From assembly GCF_001517625.2 (NCBI RefSeq), contig NZ_LN999828.1, forward strand, positions 1,256,303 through 1,320,302: DNA of 64,000 nt, given 5' to 3'. The position numbers and the translations under genes were made by a program. Source of the DNA: Clostridium sp. AT4 (lineage in GTDB: Bacteria > Bacillota > Clostridia > Lachnospirales > Lachnospiraceae). Numbering within the stretch: the stretch's first letter is position 1; every line of letters begins with the position of its first letter. The notes under the pieces are model-generated. The model did no database searches. It saw nothing but the letters and a program-made list of their open reading frames with translations, and was not told the DNA's origin. Below are positions 24,859 through 35,269 of the stretch, piece after piece.

Positions 24859-26091
24859 CTACATCTCGCTGTAGGTACCCTTTACCTTCACAAGCTTGGG
24901 GCGGTATCCTGCATCTGTCAAAGCCGTTACGATCTGATTTTTATGCTCTGTCCCAAATGCCTCCATGGTAATCCGAAGTTCCACAGCCGCATTGCGGTTG
25001 ATGCTGATAAACTGGTTGTGCTCCAGCTTGATAATATTGCCATGCTGCTCTGCCAAAAGAGAAGATACCCTTGCAAGCTCTCCCGGCTTATCCGGAAGCA
25101 GCACGGATACGGTAAAGACTCTGTCTCTCTGGATCAGGCCATGCTGTACGATAGAGGATAAGGTAATCACATCCATATTTCCACCACTTAAGATAGAAAC
25201 AACCTTCTTCTTTTCCGCCTTGATGTGCTTTAGGGCAGCTACGGTTAAAAGGCCGGAATTTTCTACGATCATCTTGTGGTTTTCCACCATATCCAAAAAG
25301 GCTACGATCAGCTCATTATCATCAATGGTGATGATCTCATCTACATTTTCCTGGATATAGGGGAACAGCTTTTCACCTGGACGCTTAACAGCCGTACCAT
25401 CTGCAATGGTATTGACCTGAGGAAGGGTTACAACTTTTCCCTGGCGCAGCGATTCCTTCATACAGCTGGCTCCGGCCGGCTCAACGCCGATTACTTTGAT
25501 CTTTGGATTTAACATCTTGGCAAGGGTAGATACTCCTGTGCACAGGCCGCCGCCTCCGATAGGAACCAGGATATAATCAACAGTAGGAAGCTCTTTGATA
25601 ATCTCCATGGCAATAGAACCTTGTCCTGCTGCAACGTCCAGATCATCAAAAGGATGTACAAAGGTGTATCCGTGCTCCTCTGCCAGTTTGTATGCGTGAG
25701 CGCAGGCTTCGTCAAATACATCTCCTTCCAGAACCACATCGGCTCCGTAGCCTTTGGTACGGTTAACCTTGATCAAAGGCGTTGTGGTAGGCATTACTAC
25801 GGTTGCCTTTACCCCGGCCAGACGCGCGGCATAGGCCACGCCCTGAGCATGGTTTCCAGCAGAGGCAGTGATCAGTCCTCTGGACTTTTCTTCTTCGGAC
25901 AGGGTACTGATCTTATAGTACGCGCCCCTTACCTTGTAGGCTCCTGTATACTGCATATTTTCCGGCTTAAAATACACCCTGTTTCCTGTCTGTGCAGAAA
26001 AATATTCACTGTACACCAGCTTTGTCTCCAGTGTTACCTGTTTTACGATCTCAGAAGCTTCCTCAAATTTCTCTAATGTAAGTTCATCCAT
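24859..26091 (-). CDS. ilvA: Threonine ammonia-lyase
   Basis: PLP enzyme converting threonine to 2-oxobutyrate and ammonia. The PLP lysine is in TGAYKVRGAYYKI (about residue 52), the substrate loop is TASAGNHAQGVAYAA, and the phosphate-binding loop is GGGGLCTG. The C-terminal ACT domain (about 325-405; VSVLLPDKPGELARVSSLL) is the short single form, so the enzyme could be biosynthetic or catabolic (TdcB-like). No other isoleucine genes are near. It has its own promoter at 26124-26152 and is first in a unit with the CLC transporter. Confidence 0.95.
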   Translation of the reverse strand: MDELTLEKFEEASEIVKQVTLETKLVYSEYFSAQTGNRVYFKPENMQYTGAYKVRGAYYKISTLSEEEKSRGLITASAGNHAQGVAYAARLAGVKATVVMPTTTPLIKVNRTKGYGADVVLEGDVFDEACAHAYKLAEEHGYTFVHPFDDLDVAAGQGSIAMEIIKELPTVDYILVPIGGGGLCTGVSTLAKMLNPKIKVIGVEPAGASCMKESLRQGKVVTLPQVNTIADGTAVKRPGEKLFPYIQENVDEIITIDDNELIVAFLDMVENHKMIVENSGLLTVAALKHIKAEKKKVVSILSGGNMDVITLSSIVQHGLIQRDRVFTVSVLLPDKPGELARVSSLLAEQHGNIIKLEHNQFISINRNAAVELRITMEAFGTEHKNQIVTALTDAGYRPKLVKVKGTYSEM

Positions 26092-26123
26092 ACTCGTTCT
26101 CTCCTTGGCATTTATTGGTTACA

Positions 26124-26152
26124 ACTATATCACTTTATTGTGATAAATTCAA
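26124..26152 (-). promoter_or_regulatory. ilvA promoter with palindromic spacer
   Basis: On the minus strand, TTGAAT (26147-26152) and TATAGT (26124-26129) have a 17-base spacer. The spacer and the edge of the -10 contain the inverted repeat TATCAC-N6-GTGATA (26128-26145), a possible operator. Confidence 0.65.
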
Positions 26153-26172
26153 CAGAAAACCGAAAGAGGATC

Positions 26173-27108
26173 CTACTGTTTCTGTACATGGAACAGGGCG
26201 TTTACAAAGTCATCCGCATTAAACTTCTGCAGATCGTCAATCTTTTCACCGATTCCGATGTATTTTACAGGAATTCCCAGTTCCGCCTGGATCGCTACGG
26301 CAATTCCTCCCTTGGCCGTTCCATCCAGCTTTGTAAGGATGATGCCCGTGATATCGGCCACCTCCATAAACTGTCTGGCCTGAGCCAGGGCGTTCTGTCC
26401 GGTGGTTCCGTCTAAGACCACCAGCGTCTCCCTGTATGCATCAGGATACTCCCGGTCAATGATCCGGTTGATCTTTTTAAGCTCTTCCATCAGGTTCTTT
26501 TTATTGTGAAGCCGTCCTGCAGTATCACAGATCAGCACATCTGCCTTTCTGGATTTGGCTGCAGCCACCGCATCATAAATGACTGCCGCGGGATCGGAGC
26601 CCTCCTGCTGGGCGATAATATCCACTCCGGCCCGCTCCGACCACTCGGTAAGCTGCTCAATGGCTGCGGCGCGGAAGGTATCGGCTGCAGCAAGGATTAC
26701 CTTATGACCACTGTCCTTTAACTGGCCGGCCAGCTTTCCTACAGAGGTGGTTTTTCCCACGCCGTTTACGCCGATTACCAGCACAACCGAGGTCCTGTGC
26801 TCAAATTCGTAGGCATTTTCGCCCAGATCCATCTGCTTTTTGATGCTTTCGATCAGAATCCCCTTACACTGCTCAGGATCCTTTATATGTTGTTCCTTTA
26901 CCTTATTTCTCAGGTCCTCTACAATGGACATGGTGGTCTGGATCCCCAGATCTCCCATGATCAAAGTCTCCTCGATCTCCTCATAAAAATCATTATCAAT
27001 GGCAGAAAAACCGCTGAAAATAGAATCAATTCCTGATACAATGTTGTTCCGTGTTTTGGCAAGTCCTTCTACCAGACGCCCGAAAAATCCCTTTTTTCCT
27101 TCAGCCAT
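26173..27108 (-). CDS. ftsY: Signal recognition particle receptor FtsY
   Basis: SRP receptor GTPase that docks ribosome-SRP complexes at the membrane. At 311 residues it has the short clostridial form, with only a basic N-terminal stretch in place of a long acidic A domain. The G domain shows [17 protein letters not shown] (112-128), [34 protein letters not shown] and [10 protein letters not shown]. It follows smc by 36 bases. The usual next genes ylxM-ffh are 17.8 kb away in this genome. Confidence 0.98.
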   Translation of the reverse strand: MAEGKKGFFGRLVEGLAKTRNNIVSGIDSIFSGFSAIDNDFYEEIEETLIMGDLGIQTTMSIVEDLRNKVKEQHIKDPEQCKGILIESIKKQMDLGENAYEFEHRTSVVLVIGVNGVGKTTSVGKLAGQLKDSGHKVILAAADTFRAAAIEQLTEWSERAGVDIIAQQEGSDPAAVIYDAVAAAKSRKADVLICDTAGRLHNKKNLMEELKKINRIIDREYPDAYRETLVVLDGTTGQNALAQARQFMEVADITGIILTKLDGTAKGGIAVAIQAELGIPVKYIGIGEKIDDLQKFNADDFVNALFHVQKQ

Positions 27109-27144
27109 AAGGCTTATCCTCCTTTTTATATACGGACAGAAAAA

Positions 27145-30100
27145 CTACTCTGTCAGACTGTCCTCAATCAAATTTACACTCACCAGGGCTGATACGCCCT
27201 TTTCCTGCATGGTAATGCCGTAAAGGCGGTCGGCAGACATCATGGTACCCCTTCGGTGGGTAATGACAATAAACTGTGTATTTTCTGTAAGCTTATGGAG
27301 ATACCCGGCAAACCGGTCCACATTGGAATCATCCAGAGCCGCCTCGATCTCATCTAACAGGCAGAAGGGGGACGGCTTTAAATTCTGGATGGCAAACAGC
27401 AGGGAAATGGCAGTCAGCGCTTTTTCCCCTCCGGAAAGCTGCATCATATTCTGCAGCTTTTTGCCCGGCGGCTGGGCGATAATCTGAATACCTGCCTCTA
27501 AAATATCCTCATCCTCCAAAAGCTCCAGAGTCCCCCGTCCTCCGCCGAAGAGTTCCTTAAACACCCGGTCAAACTCAGAGCGGATCTCTGAAAATTTTTC
27601 CTTAAACTGGCGGCGCATTCCCGTATCCAGCTCCAGGATGATCTTTTCTAACTCCGCCTGGGCAGCGGTCAGATCCTCATGCTGGGTTTTCATAAAGAGG
27701 AAACGCTCGGATACCTCCCTGTAATCCTCAATGGCATTGACATTGATCGGGCCAAGTGCCTTGATCCGGGTTTTTAATCCGCCTATGATCCGGCTTACTT
27801 CTTCCAGAGAAGGAAAATCCTCCTTTTTCATCGCCTCTGCCTGAACAGCCGTCATCTCATATTCCGACCACAGATATGCGGCCCCTGATTCCAGCTTTTC
27901 CTGCAGCTTCTCCTCCTGGGACTGAATGCGGAACATATCCTTATCCAGTTCCGAAGCGCGGGATGAAATTTCTTCCCGGACTGTAAAAAGCTTCTTTTGC
28001 TGTGCGAGAAACGCTTCCTTCTGCTCTGCTTTTTTTGCGATCAACGCTTCGCTGTCTGCCGTCTGAAGCAGAGAATCCTCAATCTCTCTGCGGATTTTTA
28101 AAATCTCCTCCTGCTTTTTTGCAATGGCTTCTCCTGATTCTGTGCTTCCTTTAGAGAGCTGGGACAGTTCCTTTTTAAGCAGCTCCCCTTCTCCCCAAAG
28201 ACGTTTTTCATTCTCACGGATAAAATCCAGCCTCTGGGCCAGTCCTGCCTGCTTAATGCTTAACTGCGCCAGCTGCTCGCTGTCTGCCTCTTTTTCCTTC
28301 TTTGCCTGTTCCAAAAGAAGGCTGTGTGCATTTACAGTCTCAGCAGCAGCCTCACTCTCGCTGTCCAGAGCCTCTTTCTGTGTTTGCAGACTTCTGCGGC
28401 TTTCGCTGATCTCCTTTGCCTGAGTCTCCAGCTGATGATGCTCCCTTACCAGATCAGAGGAAGAATCGGCAATCTCTCCCTTTTTCTCCTCCAGTCTGGA
28501 AATAGTAACCCGAAGCGTATTCTCTTCCAGCGCCAGCTTTTGTCCGGCTCTTTTTAAGACAGCCGCCTCATCCTTTTTTTCCTGAACAATTGCCTCTTTC
28601 AGACTTAACTCTGTCTGAATGGTCTCCGCCTGCTTCAAATAACGTTCGCAGGTCTGTTCCAGCTCCTCGATCTCCCTGCGGCGCCCTAAAAGATTACTGC
28701 TGTTTTTAAACGCGCCTCCCGTCATGGAACCGCCTGGGCTTAAAAGCTCACCCTCCAAAGTGACAATTCTCAGGCTGTAGCGGTATTTTTTAGCCAGGGC
28801 AATGGCCGCATCAATCGTATCAGCCACTACCACCCGGCCCAAAAGATACCGTACCAGTCCCCGGTAACATTCTTCTGTTTCTACCAGTTCGCTTGCAAGG
28901 CCGATCACGCCTGCTTCCTTTAACGCCTCAGGCCTTGAAAAGGACGGTCCGCTTCCCATACTGGTAAGAGGCAGAAAGGTAGCCCGGCCATATTTATTTT
29001 TCTTTAAATATTCGATCAGCTGCTTGGCCATAATCTCTGAGTCTGTGACAATGTTCTGGATACTGCCCCCAAGGGCTGTTTCTATGGCTGTTTCGTACCT
29101 TTTGCCAGTAGTGATCAAATCTGCCACCACGCCGTGGATCCCATGGATCCGGTCCCGGACCTCCATCACCCGGCGGATGCTGTTTCCGTAGCCGTCATAG
29201 CGCTCCGCCAGATTCTGCAGCGATTCCAGCCTGGTATGGGCCATGTGGTATTCCTGCTGGGTATCATTTAACCGTCGGTTTAACCGGCGGACCTCGCCGT
29301 CTGCCTGCTCCATACCATCCTCGGCTTCCTGGGCTGCAACCTGCTTTTCCACCAGCTCCGCCTGCACCTGTGCAAGATGCTCCTTTTCCTCTGCGATCCT
29401 CTCCTCCTGAAGAGATTCGTCACTTTTAAACCGGAGAAGCTTCTGGGAAACCTCGCTGCGGCGCAGATTTACCTGCTCCGACATAGCCTCATAGCGCTGC
29501 TGTCTGGCCGTCAGCTCGGCCTTTTCATTCAGGAAGCGGAGCATCTGAGCGTTTGCCTCCTCGATCACCGCTTCCAGATGGCTGATATGACTTTCTTTTT
29601 CAGAAATCTCCTGTCTGGCACGGTTCAGCCGGTTTAATTCCTCTGTATTCTGCTCCCCAATTCGGTTTTGTTCCGCTTCAAAGTCCGCAAGCTGTTCCTC
29701 TTTTCCCTTCAGTTCCTCAGTGATGGCTTCCTTTCGGTTTTTAATATGCTCCTCATTCCGCTCTTCTGCGTGGATCTGTTCTCTTAAAACATTGATCCGG
29801 CCTTCCAGCGTGTTTTTTTCCATGGACGCCTCATTGAAACGGCTCCGTTCTTTTAAAACAGCTTCCTCCAGACTGCGGATTTCTGCTTCCAGGCGGTCAT
29901 ATTCCTTTCGGATGTCCTCACCTTTTTTTCTAGTCTCCTCCAGATCTCCTTCCAAAACCTGCTTTTTCCTGGAAATTTCGTTTAACTGGCTCTGGATGTG
30001 CTCTGCTTCCAACAGAAACTGGTTGGCATCACAGACCTTCAGCTCTTCCTTTAACTGCAGATACTCCCTGGCTGCCTTTGACTGACGCTCTAAGGGTTCC

Positions 30101-30705
30101 ACCTGCTTTTCCAGCTCATTTAAAATATCCGATACACGTACCAGACTGGCCTGTTCGTCCTCCAGCTTTTTCTGTGCAATGGCCTTGCGCCGTTTGTATT
30201 TCACAATACCTGCAGCTTCGTCAAAAAGCTCCCGCCGTTCCTCCGGCTTTCCGCTTAAGATCTTATCGATCTGTCCCTGTCCGATAATGGAATAGCCCTC
30301 TTTTCCGATTCCCGTATCATAAAAGAGTTCATTGATATCCTTCAGACGGCAGGCGCTCCCATTTATCATATATTCACTTTCACCGGAGCGGTAAAGGCGT
30401 CTGGATACCGTCACCTGCTCATAATCGATGGACAGCTGGTGATCGCTGTTATCCAGGGTAATTGCTACGTAGGCAAAGCCCTGGGGCTTTCTCAGTTCTG
30501 TGCCGGAAAAGATCACATCCTGCATACTTGCCCCGCGCAGCTGGCGGATTCTCTGTTCACCTAAAACCCAGCGCACCGCATCTGCCACATTGCTTTTTCC
30601 GCTTCCGTTTGGCCCTACAATGCCTGTAATTCCATTATGAAATTCAAAGACCAGCTTATTGGCAAAGGATTTAAAGCCCTGGATCTCGATACTTTTCAGA
30701 TACAT
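27145..30705 (-). CDS. smc: Chromosome segregation protein SMC
   Basis: Condensin ATPase that organises and segregates the chromosome with ScpA and ScpB. At 1186 residues it has standard length. Walker [17 protein letters not shown] lies at residues 31-46. Two long coiled coils flank a hinge near residues 510-680 containing the [12 protein letters not shown] and GGSMTGGAF segments. The C-terminal head has [17 protein letters not shown] and Walker [14 protein letters not shown]. Its start overlaps the rnc stop region by ten bases, giving the conserved rnc-smc-ftsY order. Confidence 0.98.
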   Translation of the reverse strand: MYLKSIEIQGFKSFANKLVFEFHNGITGIVGPNGSGKSNVADAVRWVLGEQRIRQLRGASMQDVIFSGTELRKPQGFAYVAITLDNSDHQLSIDYEQVTVSRRLYRSGESEYMINGSACRLKDINELFYDTGIGKEGYSIIGQGQIDKILSGKPEERRELFDEAAGIVKYKRRKAIAQKKLEDEQASLVRVSDILNELEKQVEPLERQSKAAREYLQLKEELKVCDANQFLLEAEHIQSQLNEISRKKQVLEGDLEETRKKGEDIRKEYDRLEAEIRSLEEAVLKERSRFNEASMEKNTLEGRINVLREQIHAEERNEEHIKNRKEAITEELKGKEEQLADFEAEQNRIGEQNTEELNRLNRARQEISEKESHISHLEAVIEEANAQMLRFLNEKAELTARQQRYEAMSEQVNLRRSEVSQKLLRFKSDESLQEERIAEEKEHLAQVQAELVEKQVAAQEAEDGMEQADGEVRRLNRRLNDTQQEYHMAHTRLESLQNLAERYDGYGNSIRRVMEVRDRIHGIHGVVADLITTGKRYETAIETALGGSIQNIVTDSEIMAKQLIEYLKKNKYGRATFLPLTSMGSGPSFSRPEALKEAGVIGLASELVETEECYRGLVRYLLGRVVVADTIDAAIALAKKYRYSLRIVTLEGELLSPGGSMTGGAFKNSSNLLGRRREIEELEQTCERYLKQAETIQTELSLKEAIVQEKKDEAAVLKRAGQKLALEENTLRVTISRLEEKKGEIADSSSDLVREHHQLETQAKEISESRRSLQTQKEALDSESEAAAETVNAHSLLLEQAKKEKEADSEQLAQLSIKQAGLAQRLDFIRENEKRLWGEGELLKKELSQLSKGSTESGEAIAKKQEEILKIRREIEDSLLQTADSEALIAKKAEQKEAFLAQQKKLFTVREEISSRASELDKDMFRIQSQEEKLQEKLESGAAYLWSEYEMTAVQAEAMKKEDFPSLEEVSRIIGGLKTRIKALGPINVNAIEDYREVSERFLFMKTQHEDLTAAQAELEKIILELDTGMRRQFKEKFSEIRSEFDRVFKELFGGGRGTLELLEDEDILEAGIQIIAQPPGKKLQNMMQLSGGEKALTAISLLFAIQNLKPSPFCLLDEIEAALDDSNVDRFAGYLHKLTENTQFIVITHRRGTMMSADRLYGITMQEKGVSALVSVNLIEDSLTE

Positions 30706-31394
30706 GATTCACCTGCCTTAAGCTTTAAAATACCATTGTAGGCAGCGACCTGTTCTGCTGCCTTTTTTGTCCGGCCCACGCCCCGGCCGATCTCTTCCTC
30801 TCCCATGAGCGCCCGAACCTCAAAGCTTTTGTTATGGTCCGGCCCTTCCTCCTTTAAAATTTCATAGGATAAAGCACCCGTCTGACGGCTCTGGATCATC
30901 TCCTGTAAGATAGTCTTGCTATCATAAAAGAGCTGCTTGTGCTCAATGTCATTTAAAATAAATCTATGTATAAACTCTTTTGCATTAGCAAAACCACCGT
31001 CCAGATAAATGGCTCCTATGAGCGCCTCCATAGCATCTGATACCACGGAGTTGCGATTTCGTCCTCCGGTTGCCTCCTCACCCTTTCCAAGAAGCAGATA
31101 TTCTCCCAGCTTAATATCTCCTGCACAATAAGCCAGAGTAGGCTCGCAGACAATACTTGCCCGTATTTTCGTCAGATCCCCTTCCGGGAGCGTATCATAT
31201 TTATGATATAAAAAATCACTGGTGACAATCTCAAGCACTGCATCGCCTAAAAATTCCAGACGTTCATTGCAGCGGCTGTGATCCAGCCTGTGTTCATTTG
31301 CATAGGAGCTGTGGGTCAGCGCCTGGCTGAAAATATTTTTATTGTGAAATTCATACTGGATCTTCTTCTCCAGCTCTTTTAAACGGGTATTCAT
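30696..31394 (-). CDS. rnc: Ribonuclease III
   Basis: Double-strand-specific endoribonuclease processing rRNA and structured mRNAs. The catalytic signature NERLEFLGDAVLEIV lies at residues 43-57, with a second acidic cluster DAMEALIGAIYLDGG. A C-terminal double-stranded RNA-binding domain ends the protein (YEILKEEGPDHNKSFEVRAL to KKAAEQVAAYNGILKL). The start used is the ATG at 31394 with AAGGAAGG upstream; an in-frame GTG at 31421 falls in the preceding hairpin. Length from this start is 232 residues, as expected. Confidence 0.97.
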   Translation of the reverse strand: MNTRLKELEKKIQYEFHNKNIFSQALTHSSYANEHRLDHSRCNERLEFLGDAVLEIVTSDFLYHKYDTLPEGDLTKIRASIVCEPTLAYCAGDIKLGEYLLLGKGEEATGGRNRNSVVSDAMEALIGAIYLDGGFANAKEFIHRFILNDIEHKQLFYDSKTILQEMIQSRQTGALSYEILKEEGPDHNKSFEVRALMGEEEIGRGVGRTKKAAEQVAAYNGILKLKAGESCI

Positions 31395-31426
31395 ATCTAT
31401 GCGTCCTTCCTTCTTAAACACACAAA

Positions 31427-31446
31427 GGGGCTGTAAAAACAGCCCC
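31427..31446 (-). terminator. Hairpin between acpP and rnc
   Basis: A perfect 8-bp stem GGGGCTGT / ACAGCCCC with a four-base loop is followed on the minus strand by TTTGTGTTT. It looks like a partial rho-independent terminator that would reduce read-through from plsX-acpP into rnc-smc-ftsY, for which no separate promoter is obvious. Confidence 0.7.
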
Positions 31447-31453
31447 GCGCGTC

Positions 31454-31687
31454 CTATTCATTCAATGCGTTTTTGATCTGCTCTGCAGCGTCTCCCACGG
31501 TAACGATCTGTTCTGCGGCATCATTCGGAATCTCGATATCAAAAGCCTCCTCAATTCCCATAATGATCTGGAAAATATCCAGTGAATCAGCCCCAAGGTC
31601 ATCTACAAAGGTAGCTTCCATGGTAATATCATCCGGCTCCAGATTTAAAACCTCAGCAATAATTTCCTGCAATTTTTCAAATTCCAT
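31454..31687 (-). CDS. acpP: Acyl carrier protein
   Basis: Carries growing acyl chains in fatty acid synthesis on a 4'-phosphopantetheine arm. At 77 residues it has typical length, and the arm attaches to Ser35 in the signature [15 protein letters not shown]. The protein is strongly acidic, as usual. It follows plsX by 29 bases, the common plsX-acpP arrangement, so phospholipid precursor synthesis and its carrier are co-expressed. Confidence 0.97.
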   Translation of the reverse strand: MEFEKLQEIIAEVLNLEPDDITMEATFVDDLGADSLDIFQIIMGIEEAFDIEIPNDAAEQIVTVGDAAEQIKNALNE

Positions 31688-31716
31688 ATTCTATTCCCTC
31701 TCCTGAATTTGTTTCT

Positions 31717-32736
31717 TTATAACATAGGCCCCTGAGCCTTTTCCTCTGCCAGCGACTGGCGGATCTTTTCGTTGATCTGCTGCTCCTTAAAGGTCACGCA
31801 CTGGATAATGGAATTGCACACCTCAGTCCGGCTGGAATTTCCATGTGTCTTCACTACCAGTCCCTTTAATCCCAAAAGAGGCGCGCCGCCGTACTGACTG
31901 GCATCAAAAGATTTTAAGGTGGTCTTTAAAGCCGGTTTTACAAGAAGTGCCCCGATCTTGCTCCGGAGCGTTGCCATCATCCCCTGCTTTACCATATGGA
32001 TCAAAGTAGCTCCTACACCCTCATACAGCTTTAAAATCACATTTCCTGTAAAGGCCTCACAGACAATTACGTCTGCGCCGCCGTGGGGGATTTCTCTGGC
32101 CTCAATACTTCCGATGAAATTGATATCCTTACATTCCTTTAACAGCGGGAAAGTCTCCTTCACCAGTGCGTTTCCCTTTTCCTCTTCCGCACCGATATTT
32201 ACAATGGCAACTCTTGGATTTGGAATTCCTACTACGTGTTCCATATAGATCGAACCCATTCTGGCAAACTGTACCAGATGAGACGCCCTGGCGTCTACAT
32301 TCGCCCCGCAGTCGATCAGAAGGGATACGCCTTTTTCTGTAGGAATAAGCGGTGCAAGAGGCGGGCGCTCCACGCCCTTGATCCGTCCCACGATGACCTG
32401 TCCGCCTACTAAGATCGCTCCTGAGCTTCCGGCCGATACAAAAGCGTCTGCCTGTCCGTTCTTTACCAGGTTCATGCCTACTACGATGGATGAGTCTTTC
32501 TTTTTCCGGATCGCATTTACCGGCGGCTCTTCTGTAGCAATCACCTCTGAGGCATTTACCACCTGGATTTTCTCTTTGTCATAGGTATATTTGGAAAGTT
32601 CTTCCTGTACGGTCTTTTCCTGTCCTACCAAAAGAACCTGGATCTCCGGTTTCTTCTTTACCGCCTCAACGGCTCCTGCAACCATCTCCACAGGCGCATT
32701 GTCTCCGCCCATAGCATCTACCGCTACTCTGATCAT
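31717..32736 (-). CDS. plsX: Phosphate acyltransferase PlsX
   Basis: Makes acyl-phosphate from acyl-ACP and phosphate, the activated donor for PlsY in phospholipid synthesis. The start used is the ATG at 32736 (339 residues) with AAAGGAGAG upstream, giving the family N-terminus MIRVAVDAMGGDNAP. Other motifs are INIGAEEEKGNALVKET-like segments (VNIGAEEEKGN) and GADVIVCEAFTGNVILKL. rpmF, its usual upstream neighbour, is 20 kb away here. A promoter lies at 32775-32803. Confidence 0.96.
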   Translation of the reverse strand: MIRVAVDAMGGDNAPVEMVAGAVEAVKKKPEIQVLLVGQEKTVQEELSKYTYDKEKIQVVNASEVIATEEPPVNAIRKKKDSSIVVGMNLVKNGQADAFVSAGSSGAILVGGQVIVGRIKGVERPPLAPLIPTEKGVSLLIDCGANVDARASHLVQFARMGSIYMEHVVGIPNPRVAIVNIGAEEEKGNALVKETFPLLKECKDINFIGSIEAREIPHGGADVIVCEAFTGNVILKLYEGVGATLIHMVKQGMMATLRSKIGALLVKPALKTTLKSFDASQYGGAPLLGLKGLVVKTHGNSSRTEVCNSIIQCVTFKEQQINEKIRQSLAEEKAQGPML

Positions 32737-32774
32737 AAAAAAGACTCTCCTTTCGTCTTTGCGATACAATTTAT

Positions 32775-32803
32775 AATATACTAGATATCCGTCTATAAAT
32801 CAA
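32775..32803 (-). promoter_or_regulatory. plsX promoter
   Basis: On the minus strand, TTGATT (32798-32803) and TATATT (32775-32780) have a 17-base spacer, placed about 40 bases before the plsX start and downstream of the deoB terminator. The window shows no FapR-like operator I could recognise. Confidence 0.6.
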
Positions 32804-32839
32804 TACGTTTTTATAGCTGCACCAGGGTAAAAAACGCCG

Positions 32840-32873
32840 AAAAAAGGACCGTCCCCATTCAGGGACAGCCCTT
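32840..32873 (-). terminator. Terminator of the deoxynucleoside operon
   Basis: About 20 bases after the deoB stop, the minus strand forms a ten-base stem with two G-U pairs (GGGCTGTCCC against GGGACGGTCC) and a short loop, followed by TTTTTT. It separates the nucleoside block from plsX. A-rich flanks on both sides could let it act in both directions. Confidence 0.8.
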
Positions 32874-32889
32874 TAAAAAACAGATAAAA

Positions 32890-34080
32890 CTATACCAGAT
32901 CGTCAAGAACCGAAGCTCCGATGGTGCCCTCCGGCATGGAAACACCAAAATTATCAACTGCTGTAGCGCCGACCACTGCAAAGGTATCCTTTTCGCTCAG
33001 CGCGCCGCTTCCCTTCATGGAAGGGGAATAGGCCAAAAACGGTACCTTTTCACGGGTATGATCCGTTCCTGCATAGGTGGGATCATTGCCGTGATCTGCC
33101 GTGATGATCAAAAGATCATCTTCTCTTAATACGTCAAGAAGGATCCCCAGCTTCTCATCAAAGCGTTCAATCTCCCCTGCATATCCCTTTGGATCCCGTC
33201 TGTGGCCCCAGAGGGCGTCAAAATCCACCAGATTCACAAAGCAAAGACCATGAAAATCCGTTCCCGCCACTTCTATGGTCTGCTCCATGCCATGAACAGA
33301 GCTTTTCGATTTCAGGGCCTTTGTAATGCCTTCTCCGTCAAAGATATCATTGATCTTTCCAATGGAAATCACATCAAAGCCTGCATCCTTTAAAGCATTT
33401 AATGCTGTCTTCCCAAAGGGCTTTAAGGCATAGTCATGGCGGTTGCTGGTGCGCTTAAATTCACCCTTTTTCTTTCCCACATAAGGCCTTGCAATGACGC
33501 GCCCTACCTTCCATTCATCTTTTAACGTAAGCTCTCTGGCAATCTTACAGCACCGGTACAGCTCCTCAAGATCAAAGGTTTCCTCATTGCCGCAGATCTG
33601 CAGCACAGAGTCGGCAGAGGTATACACGATCATATGGCCGGTGGCAATCTCCTCCTCTGCCAGCTCGTCCAGGATTTCCGTTCCGCTGGAGCTTTTATTT
33701 CCAATTACCTTATGACCGGTGCGCTCCTCCAACTCCTTGATCAGCTCCGGCGGAAAGCCCGTCTCCGTAAAGGTCTTAAAGGGCGTCTTCACCTCCAGCC
33801 CCATCATCTCCCAGTGGCCGGTCATGGTATCCTTACCCAGGCTCCTTTCACGCAGCTTTCCATAATAGCCAAGAGGCTGTTCCTCCGGCTCCACCTGTTT
33901 TAAAGGTGTGAGATTTGCCATCCCAAGCTTTCTTAAATGAGGGATCTTAAAGGTTTCTACCGACTGGGAGATGTGGCCCAGGGTATTGGAACCTACATCT
34001 CCAAACTGGGCAGCGTCCTCTGCCTCTCCTACCCCCAGAGAATCCATTACAACCACAAAGATACGTCTGAATTTTTCCAT
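32890..34080 (-). CDS. deoB: Phosphopentomutase
   Basis: Interconverts (deoxy)ribose 1-phosphate and 5-phosphate, feeding phosphorolysis products to DeoC or the pentose phosphate pathway. This alkaline-phosphatase-superfamily metalloenzyme has 396 residues. The N-terminal metal site segment is [15 protein letters not shown] with GSNTLGH. The C-terminal metal site is [21 protein letters not shown]. It is the last gene of the deoD-deoC-cdd-deoB run, 11 bases after cdd, and is followed by a strong terminator. Confidence 0.97.
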   Translation of the reverse strand: MEKFRRIFVVVMDSLGVGEAEDAAQFGDVGSNTLGHISQSVETFKIPHLRKLGMANLTPLKQVEPEEQPLGYYGKLRERSLGKDTMTGHWEMMGLEVKTPFKTFTETGFPPELIKELEERTGHKVIGNKSSSGTEILDELAEEEIATGHMIVYTSADSVLQICGNEETFDLEELYRCCKIARELTLKDEWKVGRVIARPYVGKKKGEFKRTSNRHDYALKPFGKTALNALKDAGFDVISIGKINDIFDGEGITKALKSKSSVHGMEQTIEVAGTDFHGLCFVNLVDFDALWGHRRDPKGYAGEIERFDEKLGILLDVLREDDLLIITADHGNDPTYAGTDHTREKVPFLAYSPSMKGSGALSEKDTFAVVGATAVDNFGVSMPEGTIGASVLDDLV

Positions 34081-34091
34081 GTTCTGCTCCT

Positions 34092-34529
34092 TTACTGCTT
34101 TTCTTTCAGATTTCCGGGACCAAAGCCCAGGGGAAGAAGCTCTTCCAGCGTTTTTATGATATACCGTTCTTCATCAATTGCCACGATAATCTGAAACTCC
34201 TTTGGATCACAGAACTCCATCATTACCTGGCGGCATACGCCGCAGGGGGCTGTATAGTCTGTAACAACGCCGTTCATCCCTCCGGTAACGCAGATTGCAT
34301 CAAAATCCTTTACTGCCTCGCTGACTGCCTTAAAAAATGCCGTCCGCTCTGCACAGTTACAGGGAGTATAGCCGGCATTTTCAATATTGCAGCCAGTATA
34401 TATGTTCCCGTTTTTTGCAAGCAGAGCCGCGCCCACATGAAAATGGGAATACGGTGCATAGGAATAATCCAACTGAGCCTTCGCAGTACGGATCAGACGT
34501 TTTATTTCTTCCTGTTCCAGTGGTTTCAT
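34092..34529 (-). CDS. cdd: Cytidine deaminase
   Basis: Zinc enzyme deaminating cytidine and deoxycytidine to uridine and deoxyuridine, which supplies Udp. At 145 residues it belongs to the tetrameric class. The catalytic glutamate is in [10 protein letters not shown] and the zinc ligands are that cysteine plus the pair in [10 protein letters not shown]. The substrate-binding segment [14 protein letters not shown] and GCNIENAGY are present. It lies between deoC and deoB with short gaps, so it belongs to the same transcript. Confidence 0.96.
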   Translation of the reverse strand: MKPLEQEEIKRLIRTAKAQLDYSYAPYSHFHVGAALLAKNGNIYTGCNIENAGYTPCNCAERTAFFKAVSEAVKDFDAICVTGGMNGVVTDYTAPCGVCRQVMMEFCDPKEFQIIVAIDEERYIIKTLEELLPLGFGPGNLKEKQ

Positions 34530-34548
34530 CGTCTACTCCTTCCTGGCA

Positions 34549-35214
34549 TCAATAGCCGGATGCTTCTTCATTTTTTACCAGCTTTACCATACGGCTCGTT
34601 CCCAGGCGGTCCGCTCCCAGCGCAAGGAAACGCTCTGCATCCGCCAGAGAGGAAATGCCGCCTGCCGCCTTGATCTTTACATTTTTCCCTACATGAGCAG
34701 CAAAAAGCGCAATGTCCTCAAAGGTAGCGCCTGCCTTTGAAAAGCCTGTAGAGGTTTTAATATAATCTGCACCGGAAGCAGTAACCACCTGGCACATCTT
34801 TATCTTTTCTTCCTCTGTCAGCAGACAGGTTTCAATGATAACCTTTAAGATCTTATCCCCGCACACTGCCTTCAGCCTGCGGATCTCATCCTCAATTTCA
34901 TCATAAAGGCTTGCCTTTGCCCAGCCGATATTGATCACCATGTCAATCTCGTCTGCTCCGTTTTCCAAAGCATTTCTGGTTTCAAACTCCTTTGTTTCTG
35001 TAGTCATGTAGCCGTTAGGAAAACCGATCACTGTGCAGACGGCCATCTTATCTCCCATATATTCCTTTGCCTGCTTAACAAAGCTTGGCGGAATGCAGAC
35101 AGAAGCTGTCTGATACGCGACGGCGTCATCACAGATCTGCCGGATCTCCTCCCATGTAGCCGTCTGTGCCAGCAGTGTATGATCTACATGGCTCATAAGT
35201 TCTTTTATTCCCAT
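34549..35214 (-). CDS. deoC: Deoxyribose-phosphate aldolase
   Basis: Class I aldolase splitting 2-deoxyribose 5-phosphate into acetaldehyde and glyceraldehyde 3-phosphate. The Schiff-base lysine is in [17 protein letters not shown], and a second conserved lysine is in [11 protein letters not shown]. Family N-terminus: [20 protein letters not shown] chose the ATG at 35214 because AGGAGG lies 8 bases upstream; an ATG two codons earlier (35220) is only 2 bases from that site. A longer in-frame extension to 35289 overlaps deoD and is not family-like. Confidence 0.96.
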   Translation of the reverse strand: MGIKELMSHVDHTLLAQTATWEEIRQICDDAVAYQTASVCIPPSFVKQAKEYMGDKMAVCTVIGFPNGYMTTETKEFETRNALENGADEIDMVINIGWAKASLYDEIEDEIRRLKAVCGDKILKVIIETCLLTEEEKIKMCQVVTASGADYIKTSTGFSKAGATFEDIALFAAHVGKNVKIKAAGGISSLADAERFLALGADRLGTSRMVKLVKNEEASGY

Positions 35215-35269
35215 TTTCATATCCTCCTTTAAACATATATTCATCTTTCCTTCACCGGATCCATAAGAA

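Noticed and set aside
26092-26172. T-box or amino-acid attenuator before ilvA
   Set aside because: The gap is 81 bases with a promoter in the middle, leaving a leader of about 30 bases, so there is no room for a T-box or leader peptide.
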